Shown one piece after another: positions 1 to 6,142 of a stretch of DNA of 44,873 nucleotides (position 1 is the first letter of the stretch; each line of letters begins with the position of its first letter). The DNA comes from a virus. The position numbers and the translations under genes are program-made. The stretch covers positions 1 through 44,873 of the IMG/VR virus record IMGVR_UViG_3300035661_000114, one strand, 5' to 3'. Below the pieces are notes generated by a model that did no database searches, was not told the origin of the DNA, and saw nothing but the letters and a program-made list of their open reading frames with translations.

Positions 1-488
1 TTGCTGATGGAAAGATTGCTGCCGAGGCGCTGGCGAAGGATATTCGCGCAAAGCTGGCATGGATTAACGAGCACTGGTTTAACAATGGAGGCGATTACAA
101 GTTTCTGTTTTCTGATATGCAGCAGGTCATTAGCAAGCCAATGGATGATTTCCAGCTTGTCGTTACATCGCGCATAGCTGTGCACAAGGCAGCGGAATCA
201 GCAAAAGAAGAGGCATTGCGAGCAAAGATGCAGGCCGAGGAAGAAGCCAAAGCCAGGGCGAAGGTAGAAGCAGAGACAGATAAGCTTGCAAAAGTGGTAG
301 GTGCCGGCAAGTGCATGGAAATTCTTGATTCTTTTAAGCCGATGGCAGAACCTCGGATAGAACACAAGCCGTTCATGTCTGTCCGTGACCGCATTATCCT
401 AGCAGTTTCAAACGAGTTTTTAACCACACCAAAAGATGCGGAACAGTTGATTTCTGCTGAATTTCAATCAATGAAGGAGGTAGTATAA
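1..488 (+). CDS. Unrecognised phage early protein, C-terminal part (5'-truncated)
   Basis: The reading frame is open from the left edge of the window (first full codon at position 3) to a TAA at 488, so the start lies outside. About 161 residues are visible. Roughly residues 55-100 of the visible part are charged and Ala/Glu/Lys-rich (AKEEALRAKMQAEEEAKARAK), which predicts a long helix or coiled coil. The rest is mixed. Its position directly before SSB suggests a DNA replication or recombination accessory role, but no catalytic motif is visible and I do not recognise the family. Its last codons contain the GGAGG that serves as ribosome site for SSB. Confidence 0.75.
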   Translation, partial: ADGKIAAEALAKDIRAKLAWINEHWFNNGGDYKFLFSDMQQVISKPMDDFQLVVTSRIAVHKAAESAKEEALRAKMQAEEEAKARAKVEAETDKLAKVVGAGKCMEILDSFKPMAEPRIEHKPFMSVRDRIILAVSNEFLTTPKDAEQLISAEFQSMKEVV

Positions 489-938
489 ATGTCAAACGAT
501 TTAAACCAGTGTCAATTTATAGGCAGATTGGGGTCTGATCCAGAAACACGCTTTATGCCAAATGGCAAGGCTGTCACTAGTTTCAGCATTGCAGTCGGTA
601 GCCAGTGGAAAAGCAAGGACGGCGAAAAACAAGAATCTACCGAATGGGTTAATATTACCGCATTCGATAAGCTTGGAGAAATCTGCGGCGAGTGGCTAAA
701 AAAAGGCAGTCAGGTATTCATCAGCGGAAAGATGAAAACTGACAAGTTCGAAAAAGACGGGGTGACTAAATACAGCACAAAGATCATTGCTGACTATATG
801 CAAATGCTCGGCGGCAAGCGCGAAGAGTCTGGCGAAGCTGCTCCAAGTAGTTCAAATGCGGCTCCAAGTAGTGCCAAAACGAATAATGGCAGAGCGCCCT
901 CAAACTTCAATAACTTTGATGATGATATTCCGCTTTAG
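489..938 (+). CDS. ssb: Single-stranded DNA-binding protein
   Basis: This 149-residue protein coats ssDNA during phage replication or recombination. The N-terminal ~110 residues match the SSB OB fold: NQCQFIGRLGSDPETRF at the start, then a VTSFSIAVG strand, then the ESTEWVNITAFDKLGEICGEWLKKGSQVFISGK core, which is diagnostic of bacterial-type SSB. A low-complexity Ser/Ala/Asn linker follows, and the protein ends in the acidic tip FDDDIPL, the partner-docking tail (host SSBs usually end DDDIPF). The ATG has GGAGG 9-10 nt upstream. It is the first complete gene of the operon and its end overlaps the next small ORF. Confidence 0.97.
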   Translation: MSNDLNQCQFIGRLGSDPETRFMPNGKAVTSFSIAVGSQWKSKDGEKQESTEWVNITAFDKLGEICGEWLKKGSQVFISGKMKTDKFEKDGVTKYSTKIIADYMQMLGGKREESGEAAPSSSNAAPSSAKTNNGRAPSNFNNFDDDIPL

Positions 939-1110
939 CTTGCTGCTGCTCTTGCTCTATCCGAGCGTAGCAACAACTTCGACCATTCCAGCCTACCACT
1001 ATATTGGCGAGCCTAACGAAATAGTGGCTTGCAGGTATGACGTAGAGAATAACAATTGTTCGCCAGTTGTTTTAAGCAAAGCGAGAATTATTAAAAGGAG
1101 AATTAAATGA
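919..1110 (+). CDS. Small putative secreted or membrane-anchored protein
   Basis: This is a 63-residue ORF that starts inside the last codons of ssb in another frame (ATGATG at 919/922). Residues 1-20 look like a signal peptide or TM anchor: Arg at position 5, then a Leu-rich core SLLLLLLYPSVA. The rest is short, with two cysteines and a basic tail. Its TGA overlaps the ATG of the next gene (ATGA at 1107-1110), the coupling style used throughout this operon, which supports it being real. No strong Shine-Dalgarno precedes it, so expression may depend on translational coupling to ssb. Function unknown. Confidence 0.55.
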   Translation: MMIFRFSLLLLLLYPSVATTSTIPAYHYIGEPNEIVACRYDVENNNCSPVVLSKARIIKRRIK

Positions 1111-1454
1111 GTAACTGTAAAGATGATTTTTTGAAAGCAACAAATGGATTGGATATTTTATGCGCTATAATTAAAAAAGAGAGTTATTACCTAAATGATA
1201 ATGAAAGATTAGTTGCCAAACTTCCAGTCGGATTTACAAAAAACGAATTATCCTTATTTTTATCGTCTATAGATTATAACTACGATAGCGGCTATGGAGG
1301 ACAAGAGGTATTTGGAACTATATGGTACAAAGATGGAACATGGTCGGAACGTGGTGAGTATGATGGTTCTGAATGGTGGGAACACCAAGCATGTCCAGAG
1401 ATACCAGAGTCACTAAATAATATGCCCAACGTAGAGTTAACCGGCTCGCTTTAG
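1107..1454 (+). CDS. Hypothetical protein ending in an attC-like site
   Basis: This is a 115-residue soluble protein starting at an ATG preceded by AAAGGAG and overlapping the previous stop. The middle is rich in Gly, Tyr and Trp (YGGQEVFGTIWYKDGTWSER, then GEYDGSEWWEH), like small orphan proteins common in phage early regions. I assign no function. The last residues, PNVELTGSL, are encoded by the left half of an attC-like palindrome (1424-1482). This is how cassette genes in integrons often end, so the C-terminus may have been remade when the element arrived. Confidence 0.8.
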   Translation: MSNCKDDFLKATNGLDILCAIIKKESYYLNDNERLVAKLPVGFTKNELSLFLSSIDYNYDSGYGGQEVFGTIWYKDGTWSERGEYDGSEWWEHQACPEIPESLNNMPNVELTGSL

Positions 1455-1482
1455 CGAGTCCGGGTTGAGCGACGTGTTTTTG
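1424..1482 (+). repeat. Integron attC-like site, copy 1 (right end degenerate)
   Basis: The site opens with a GCCCAAC box (fits RYYYAAC), then GTAGAGTTAACCGGCTCGC, a short TTTA loop, and the opposing arm GCGAGTCCGGGTTGAGC. The arms pair except for single unpaired bases (T, G, G) spaced about three nucleotides apart on one side only, the pattern of extrahelical bases in folded attC bottom strands. The closing box, expected as GTTRRRY, is GTTTTTG and therefore degenerate. The site spans the end of the 115-residue gene. The sequence resemblance is seen directly; recombination activity is not shown. Confidence 0.6.
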
Positions 1483-1508
1483 GCATGGCATAAGGGCTAG
1501 GGGGTTTT

Positions 1509-2240
1509 ATGGATAAGATCGGTGACAGGCACGGAAGACTAACAATTCTGTCTTTTACGGCATTAAAAGGTAGGAAGAGATGCTTGTTTAAGTGTGATTG
1601 TGGCGAGCAAATAACGATGCGACTAGATAGTGCAAAAAGTAAAAGCTATCCATCTTGCGGATGCTGGGGAAAAATAATACGCAAAGAGAAAGCCGTAGAT
1701 AGATTTGATTTTATGCCTTATATGGGTTATAGGTTTGGGCGTTTAATTGTTACTGGTATTGATTCCTGCATTAGCAGAAAGAAAAGTATCTCAAGGCTTG
1801 TGTGCCTTTGCGATTGTGGTGCGCAAGTTGTTGTTAGAGGGTATCAACTTAAATCTGGCATTACAAAATCTTGCGGTTGTATACAGAAAGAATGGGCATC
1901 ATCCGACAGGATGAAAGAGATTAATACAACACACGCTAATTCTGTCATCGGCACGATTGGAAGAGGGCAAACATCAATATACGCATCTTGGTTGAAGCTT
2001 AAGGATTTATGCGTTAAAGACAGGGGACATTCTTCCGAAAGGGTGTGCCATAAGTATGATCCAAGATGGGATAACTTTGAAGAATTTTTAAGCGATTTTG
2101 GGCAAATACGAAACGATCAAACAATTAGCCGGTATGACAACAAAAGGCCGTGGTCTAAAGAAAATTGCTTTGTCAATATCGGCAAGCGGGGCACCACCCC
2201 TAACGCAAAGGTAATGGTCGCGCCCCACGAAAGGAAATGA
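1509..2240 (+). CDS. Zinc-ribbon plus HNH-like protein, probable homing-type endonuclease relative
   Basis: This is a 243-residue protein with two copies of a Cys-rich module. The first (about residues 5-52) has the pattern HGRLTILSF, CDCGE, then SCGCW. The second (about 74-130) has FGRLIVTG, CDCGA, then SCGC. Such CxCG/CGC modules occur at the N-terminus of phage HNH and AP2-type proteins. The C-terminal part (about 155-232) follows the layout of degenerate HNH homing enzymes: SIYASWLKLKDLC, then DPRWDNFEEFLSDFG, then SRYDNKRPWSKENCF. A clear HNH catalytic triad is not obvious, so it may bind DNA without cutting. The start has AGGGGG five nt upstream. It sits between two attC-like sites. Confidence 0.7.
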   Translation: MDKIGDRHGRLTILSFTALKGRKRCLFKCDCGEQITMRLDSAKSKSYPSCGCWGKIIRKEKAVDRFDFMPYMGYRFGRLIVTGIDSCISRKKSISRLVCLCDCGAQVVVRGYQLKSGITKSCGCIQKEWASSDRMKEINTTHANSVIGTIGRGQTSIYASWLKLKDLCVKDRGHSSERVCHKYDPRWDNFEEFLSDFGQIRNDQTISRYDNKRPWSKENCFVNIGKRGTTPNAKVMVAPHERK

Positions 2241-2241
2241 C

Positions 2242-2838
2242 ATGTATATACATGAAGAAATACAGCGAGCAGTTTTGCCACTCCTTGAAAAGTACGACCT
2301 TGAACTGATCGACTTGATCGGAGAATTGAATATGGCAGCATGGAAGCTATCAGTTTTGAGCAAGGCAGGACTTGATAGATTGATAGTTGAATTAGAGGCG
2401 CACAACGTAGAGTTGAGCGGCGATGTTCGGCACAGGCACGAAATTATTGCAGATTTGGTGACTGCAAGAAAGCGGATTTATGACATGGAGAAAGTAGTCG
2501 AGGCAGCCAGATGTATCCGGCATTGGCACGATAATGGAACTGATGGAATGGTTGTTAGCAGGAGTCATGTATTTGCGCTTTGGGAGGCGCTGAAAAATTT
2601 GGATGAACCACCCAACGTAGAGTTAACCGGCTCGCCAGAAGCGGGCGAGTCCGAGTTGAACGATGGGTTAGCTGACGCTATCAAATGTTGCGAACATGGA
2701 TTTATTGGTATGGATGCAAGTTTTATATTTGAGCCTGAAATCGGATGCCACCCTATTGTAACCGTGCGTTTTGCACTTAATAACTGGGAAAGCCGTGATG
2801 CGTTTGTGAAATACTTTGCGAATGGCTGCACAACGTGA
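2242..2838 (+). CDS. Hypothetical protein with an attC-like site read through in frame
   Basis: This is a 198-residue protein starting at an ATG after AAAGGAAATGAC. Residues 1-50 are helical and hydrophobic/acidic. Residues 55-60 (HNVELSG) and 124-130 (PNVELTG) are encoded by attC-like sequence in the same codon phase. Between them is a helical stretch with MVVSRSHVFALWEAL, seen in small phage orphan proteins. The part after residue 140 (FEPEIGCHPIVTVRFALNNWESRDAF) looks like a separate short alpha/beta unit. The mosaic layout suggests that two or three small ORFs were joined through attC-like DNA. No function can be assigned. Confidence 0.7.
   Translation: MYIHEEIQRAVLPLLEKYDLELIDLIGELNMAAWKLSVLSKAGLDRLIVELEAHNVELSGDVRHRHEIIADLVTARKRIYDMEKVVEAARCIRHWHDNGTDGMVVSRSHVFALWEALKNLDEPPNVELTGSPEAGESELNDGLADAIKCCEHGFIGMDASFIFEPEIGCHPIVTVRFALNNWESRDAFVKYFANGCTT
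2400..2430 (+). repeat. Partial attC-like copy (left half only)
   Basis: GCACAAC followed by GTAGAGTTGAGCGGCG repeats the left arm of the two fuller attC-like sites (CAACGTAGAGTT is identical in all three). No matching right arm or GTTRRRY-type box follows. It is read in frame as HNVELSGD in the 198-residue protein. It may be a decayed or half-recombined site. Confidence 0.4.
2610..2673 (+). repeat. Integron attC-like site, copy 2 (most complete)
   Basis: The site begins ACCCAAC (perfect RYYYAAC) and ends GTTAGCT (one mismatch to GTTRRRY). The inner arms GTTAACCGGCTCGC and GCGAGTCCGAGTTGAAC pair fully if T, A and G on the right arm are left unpaired, at a regular three-nucleotide spacing. 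That one-sided set of extrahelical bases, 64-bp total length, and the GAGTTAAxCGG...TTGAACGA motifs are typical of attC sites. The loop is CAGAAGCGG. Orientation is the same as copy 1. It lies inside a coding frame, unlike normal cassette junctions. Confidence 0.65.
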
Positions 2839-2868
2839 AATAGATGTTGCATAAATTGGAGAATTGAA

Positions 2869-3273
2869 ATGACATTAGCAGAATTATATTTAGAAGCAGC
2901 ACGAGTTGCGAAGATGATTGAAGGTACTAATTTAAGGGTGGGGGATTGTTTTAAACTCGATGGCGAGCCTTTTAAGGGTTATTACATAAACTTTGATTCA
3001 TCACCTGACCGATATGAAGCTTGCCTAGCCATTGTTGAAGGAAAGCCAGTGTTCATGGGTGACTATATGTATCACCCAGCCTATGTATCAGCGCAAAGAA
3101 TTGATGAGTTTGCTATACCTAGTGAATGGTCATGGAATCCACCCAAGCCAAAGACAATAATGGTTGAACTCTTAGTTGAAGATGTCCAGTATGTTATTGG
3201 TGAAGTATTTAATAGTCAGCATGTAAAACGGATTGAACACGCTTGTCGAAAAGCCTTGGGAGAATTGAAATGA
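2869..3273 (+). CDS. Hypothetical early protein, 134 residues
   Basis: Starts at ATG after GGAGAATTGAA, nearly the same ribosome-site sequence as the next gene. Residues 1-20 are helical, followed by a beta-rich middle (LRVGDCFKLDGEPFKGYYINFD) and an EGKPVFMGDYMYHP segment. The C-terminal ~30 residues are helical. No catalytic or metal motif stands out and I do not recognise the family. Its stop overlaps the next ATG (ATGA at 3270-3273), so it belongs to the coupled small-gene run. Confidence 0.75.
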   Translation: MTLAELYLEAARVAKMIEGTNLRVGDCFKLDGEPFKGYYINFDSSPDRYEACLAIVEGKPVFMGDYMYHPAYVSAQRIDEFAIPSEWSWNPPKPKTIMVELLVEDVQYVIGEVFNSQHVKRIEHACRKALGELK

Positions 3274-3698
3274 GTGAAGATGAATTGAGAGAGCAATTTG
3301 AGACGTGGTGGATTAGTGGCGAAGTTAAATTACCAGTCCTAGTATCAGAACATTCTATGTTTTTTGCCGATCAAGCATGGCTTGCCTGCGCCAAGATCAA
3401 AGACGCTGAGATTGCGGGATTAACAAAGCAACGTAACGCATATAAAACTGCTGATGATGCACGAAACAAATTAATCGACTGGAAAGTTGAAACTGGGGTT
3501 AAAGAAAAAACAAAAGAATTAAATTCATTGTCTAGTGAGCGCGATGCAAATGCAATCCTAACGGAAGAGATAGAACAACTCAACACTGAGGTTGCAGGAT
3601 GGAAGTGTAGCTGGCAAGAAAGTACAGACAGGGAAATAGAACTAAACAAAGAGATTGAACGGTTACAAAATTTACTGACGCATAACGTAGTGAGGTGA
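3270..3698 (+). CDS. Coiled-coil early protein, 142 residues
   Basis: The frame is open further upstream, but the ATG at 3270 is preferred because it has GGGAGAATTGAA just upstream and overlaps the previous stop as ATGA. The first ~45 residues (FETWWISGEV, then FADQAWLACAKIKDAEI) resemble small phage proteins described only as hypothetical. Residues ~50-138 are Glu/Lys-rich with few prolines and predict a long coiled coil (for example LTEEIEQLNTEV and IELNKEIERLQNLL). Probably a structural or regulatory adaptor; function unknown. Confidence 0.75.
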   Translation: MSEDELREQFETWWISGEVKLPVLVSEHSMFFADQAWLACAKIKDAEIAGLTKQRNAYKTADDARNKLIDWKVETGVKEKTKELNSLSSERDANAILTEEIEQLNTEVAGWKCSWQESTDREIELNKEIERLQNLLTHNVVR

Positions 3699-3703
3699 GT
3701 GAA

Positions 3704-3961
3704 ATGGACATTAAACAGATGGCAATCGAGGCAGGTTTGATAAGCGGCAATGACCTTGAGGCTACTTATTCAGATTGGGAGAAAGAATTAAACCTCTTCG
3801 CTGAAAAGCTTATAGCTGCCTATCATGCTGAGTGGATGGCAGAGCCTGTCGGGTATGTTTGCAAGAGTGAAAATTACACGGAGTCCCTTATAAGTGACAA
3901 TGCTAAGTTATGGGGCGTCTACACGATACCACTCTACGCACAACCAAAGGAAGTGAAATGA
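3704..3961 (+). CDS. Hypothetical small early protein, 85 residues
   Basis: The chosen start is the ATG at 3704, which has AGGTG six nt upstream; a GTG at 3695 in the same frame would add three residues and also overlaps the previous stop. The N-terminus (MDIKQMAIEAGLISGNDL) and the C-terminal part (MAEPVGYVCKSENYTESLI, then WGVYTIPLYAQP) match a common phage pattern in which AEPVxY...LYxxP forms a short beta unit. No function is known to me. The stop overlaps the next ATG. Confidence 0.7.
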   Translation: MDIKQMAIEAGLISGNDLEATYSDWEKELNLFAEKLIAAYHAEWMAEPVGYVCKSENYTESLISDNAKLWGVYTIPLYAQPKEVK

Positions 3962-4197
3962 GCCTAACAACAGAAAATTTTGAACAGATTTTACTTCGTG
4001 GATTGCAAGGTAACTTGCAAGACCAGCTATATAAAAAACTGGTGGAAGAAAGAATGAATGCGCTTCGTGCAGAAGTTGAGCAGACTACCAGAGCAGAGAT
4101 TGAGAAATACACAATTAAGTCTATTGAAACGCTAAGAAATCACATACAGTGTATTGATGAAGTGAAAGTGCTATTTGTATATAAGGAAATGAAATGA
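3958..4197 (+). CDS. Hypothetical helical early protein, 79 residues
   Basis: Starts at 3958 (ATG overlapping the preceding TGA, with AAGGAAGTGAA upstream) rather than at an earlier in-frame ATG that lacks a ribosome site. The product is almost entirely helical (FEQILLRGLQGNLQDQLYKK, then ALRAEVEQTTRAEIEKY), so it may oligomerise through a coiled coil. No recognised domain. Confidence 0.7.
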   Translation: MSLTTENFEQILLRGLQGNLQDQLYKKLVEERMNALRAEVEQTTRAEIEKYTIKSIETLRNHIQCIDEVKVLFVYKEMK

Positions 4198-4394
4198 GCG
4201 GAGATCAGGAAAGAGATGCACCAAGGCAACACCCAAAAGGAACTAATATGAATAAAGAACAAGCACTGCGCATCGTGAAATTATTGTCGGCACTTGAAGC
4301 CGCAGGACTAATGCGTACCCCACTACTACCTGATTATTTGTATAAGCAGATTAGTGATGTGGTTGTAGAGTTAAGTAAGGAGATTTTGAAATGA
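4194..4394 (+). CDS. Hypothetical small early protein, 66 or 48 residues
   Basis: Two starts are plausible. The ATG at 4194 overlaps the previous stop and has AAGGAAATGAA upstream. The ATG at 4248 has AAAAGGAACTAAT upstream and would give a 48-residue protein beginning MNKEQALRIVKLLSALEAAG. Residues between the two starts (RDAPRQHPKGTN) look disordered, which slightly favours the shorter form. The core is helical. Function unknown. Confidence 0.6.
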   Translation: MSGDQERDAPRQHPKGTNMNKEQALRIVKLLSALEAAGLMRTPLLPDYLYKQISDVVVELSKEILK

Positions 4395-4612
4395 GTGAAG
4401 AACTTAAAGAACTCGAAGAACTAAAACAAAAAATAAACGAAGTGTGGATGCTTGCATATCCAGAATCAATGGTAGAAACAGGTAAGGAGAAGCTGAGAAT
4501 TTTTAACCTCTTCCAAGACCTAAGAGACACCCGATGGAACTACCGTGTTTTGCATAAAACCTATAACGAAATGGATAAGGAAAGAAATGAAGGAAGAAAA
4601 GAAACAACGTGA
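4391..4612 (+). CDS. Hypothetical small early protein, 73 residues
   Basis: ATG overlaps the previous TGA and follows AAGGAGATTTTGAA. The product is charged and helical (EELKELEELKQKINEVW, and NYRVLHKTYNEMDKER). It overlaps the start of the next small gene by about 26 nt in another frame. No domain recognised. Confidence 0.65.
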   Translation: MSEELKELEELKQKINEVWMLAYPESMVETGKEKLRIFNLFQDLRDTRWNYRVLHKTYNEMDKERNEGRKETT

Positions 4613-4754
4613 GGTATCGCAGTTTGTAGACTGCCGTACCTGTCAATACTACCAAACGATGCGTGGTCGTTGTCATGCTGTAGTTCAGTGTGTACTAGCT
4701 AATCAGTATAAAGGCAAAGATTTTATTCAATTATGGAGTGTACCTAAATTATGA
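4587..4754 (+). CDS. Small Cys-rich protein, possible zinc binder, 55 residues
   Basis: Start at 4587 is preferred over an upstream in-frame ATG at 4545 that lies deep in the preceding gene without a ribosome site; GGAAAGAA lies just upstream. The product carries CRTCQYYQTMRGRCHAVVQC, giving four cysteines and one histidine spaced like a small zinc knuckle. The stop (TTATGA) overlaps the next ATG. Role unknown; small zinc proteins of this kind in phage early regions often bind host proteins or nucleic acid. Confidence 0.6.
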   Translation: MKEEKKQREVSQFVDCRTCQYYQTMRGRCHAVVQCVLANQYKGKDFIQLWSVPKL

Positions 4755-5086
4755 TATTTAAAAACGAGAATGCTAAGAATCTTTTTGACACAATTATGAA
4801 TACGAACCTAACAGAGTTTGATACTAAGTCTTTCCCTGATTTTTCACAAAATGAAGTAAAGAATATGATATTTAGAATGCAGAGAGAAGGATTGGTATTT
4901 AAAATTGGGAAAGAGCTGCTGCCGAGAGGTAAAGGTGCAGTTAAATCCATTTATTCTTTAGATAAAAACCGCGTATTTAAACCACAAATAAAGATAGAAA
5001 TACCCACGGACATGATTGGGATAAGATCAGCTTTCCCAGAGTTGTTTAAAGCGCCTGGTAAAGGTCAGATTTATTCTATTTATTGA
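4751..5086 (+). CDS. Hypothetical protein with possible winged-helix fold, 111 residues
   Basis: The ATG overlaps the previous stop. Residues ~28-70 (FPDFSQNEVKNMIFRMQREG, then LVFKIGKELLPRGKGAVKSI and YSL) have the order helix, turn, helix and beta hairpin expected of a winged helix that recognises DNA: a conserved-looking recognition helix followed by a basic wing. The C-terminal ~40 residues are less structured. It might be an early transcription or replication regulator, but this rests on pattern only. Confidence 0.6.
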   Translation: MIFKNENAKNLFDTIMNTNLTEFDTKSFPDFSQNEVKNMIFRMQREGLVFKIGKELLPRGKGAVKSIYSLDKNRVFKPQIKIEIPTDMIGIRSAFPELFKAPGKGQIYSIY

Positions 5087-5093
5087 GAGATAT

Positions 5094-5684
5094 ATGAAAA
5101 TACTTATTGCATGTGAATACTCAGGAAGGGTACGCGAATCATTTAGAAAGTTAGGGCATGATGTTACATCAGCGGATTTTGAGCCATCTGAGGATAGCAG
5201 CCCGTTTCACTATCAAGGTGACTGCTTTGACCTGATAAATGACCAGCATTTTGACTTAATGGTTGCACATCCCCCATGCACGTACTTAACAGTGTCCGCT
5301 AACAAATGGCTTAAAGATCAGCCAGAGAGAAAATCAGGTACTCTTGTAGGGCAAGCAAGACGAGATGCAATGGAAGATTCTATAGCGTTTTTTATGCGGC
5401 TATACAATGCGCCTATTGCTAAAATTGCTATTGAGAATCCGATAGGAGTTATTAGCAGTCGATTTAGAAAGCCAGACCAAGTATTACAACCCTGGATGTT
5501 TGGACATGGTGAAACGAAGGCAACCTGTCTATGGTTAAAAGGTCTTGATAAATTAGAACCTACCGATATAGTTCCTGGTAGAGATCAAAGATTACATAAA
5601 CTTTCACCTGGACCAAACCGATGGAAGGAGCGCAGTAGAACCTACCAAGGAATAGCTAATGCAATGGCAGATCAGTGGAGCTAA
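5094..5684 (+). CDS. Cytosine-C5 DNA methyltransferase-like protein, short form
   Basis: This is a 196-residue protein. Residues 1-15 (MKILIACEYSGRVRESF) match motif I of C5-methylases (the SAM-binding site). HPPCTYLTVSANKW at about 60-73 holds the PPC catalytic cysteine of motif IV, and IENPIGVISSR at about 117-127 corresponds to motif VI (ENP rather than the usual ENV). The total length is far below the 300+ residues of Dcm-type enzymes, and the target-recognition region is very short. This matches a phage family annotated as DNA cytosine methylase. It could protect phage DNA from restriction. It is the last gene of the + operon and overlaps the Rz gene tail to tail by 4 nt. Confidence 0.75.
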   Translation: MKILIACEYSGRVRESFRKLGHDVTSADFEPSEDSSPFHYQGDCFDLINDQHFDLMVAHPPCTYLTVSANKWLKDQPERKSGTLVGQARRDAMEDSIAFFMRLYNAPIAKIAIENPIGVISSRFRKPDQVLQPWMFGHGETKATCLWLKGLDKLEPTDIVPGRDQRLHKLSPGPNRWKERSRTYQGIANAMADQWS

Positions 5685-6142
5685 TCCTTCACAAACTGAA
5701 TTAGTCTAGAGCATTGCAACGTATCCATCATGGCTTCGGAGTAGAAAGCAGCACATCCAGTTCTGGCTGTAGCCGCAGAGTCTTTAAGAGTTCGGGCGGT
5801 ATCTTCTGCTTCTCCGGGCAAACTACTGGCGCCACTTCCTGCCACTCGCACACTCGCTTCCCGTGGCATAGCTCCAGACTCGCGCATCCGTCTAATAATA
5901 TCAGCAAGCCTGTTACGGTCAGCAGCGTAATCATTTGATGCTTTATCCAATTTTGCTTGTTGCTCTGCTTCAATTCTTGATTTCTCAATCTTAGCCTTCG
6001 ATAATTGGTCATTGATAGAATCCTTGTATTCTTTGTGCTCGGTTTCGGCGGAATGCAATTGCCATCCAAATATACATGTAATTGTCAGCAAACAGATAAT
6101 AATTGTAGCGCACCCGTAGTTTTTAATCTCGGCTAGGAACAT
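5681..6142 (-). CDS. Rz: Rz-like inner-membrane spanin subunit
   Basis: This 153-residue protein has one N-terminal membrane segment (about residues 12-30, TIIICLLTITCIFGW) with the rest periplasmic. Residues ~35-80 form a charged coiled coil (KDSINDQLSKAKIEKSRIEAE), as in i-spanins. Spanins fuse inner and outer membranes after the endolysin has cut the peptidoglycan. A lipoprotein gene (Rz1) lies entirely within it in another frame, the classic lambda-type arrangement, which makes the assignment firm although the sequence is divergent. It is the last late gene and ends against the early operon with no terminator between. Confidence 0.88.
   Translation of the reverse strand: MFLAEIKNYGCATIIICLLTITCIFGWQLHSAETEHKEYKDSINDQLSKAKIEKSRIEAEQQAKLDKASNDYAADRNRLADIIRRMRESGAMPREASVRVAGSGASSLPGEAEDTARTLKDSAATARTGCAAFYSEAMMDTLQCSRLIQFVKD
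5728..5934 (-). CDS. Rz1: Rz1-like outer-membrane spanin lipoprotein, embedded in Rz
   Basis: This 68-residue protein is encoded in a different frame inside Rz. It starts MITLLTVTGLLILLDGC, a short hydrophobic signal ending in a lipobox-like LLDGC (Asp at -2 is unusual), so the mature protein would be lipidated at Cys17. The mature part is short and contains Pro residues near the C-terminus (KIPPELL and STPKP), as expected for an o-spanin that pairs with Rz. The frame is open further upstream but the ATG at 5934 directly precedes the signal sequence. Confidence 0.85.
   Translation of the reverse strand: MITLLTVTGLLILLDGCASLELCHGKRVCEWQEVAPVVCPEKQKIPPELLKTLRLQPELDVLLSTPKP

Noticed and set aside
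1424-2673. REP/RAYT-type palindromes (GTAG followed by hairpin)
   Set aside because: GTAG does precede the hairpin, but the RYYYAAC and GTTRRRY-like end boxes and the one-sided regular unpaired bases fit attC better. Not fully excluded.
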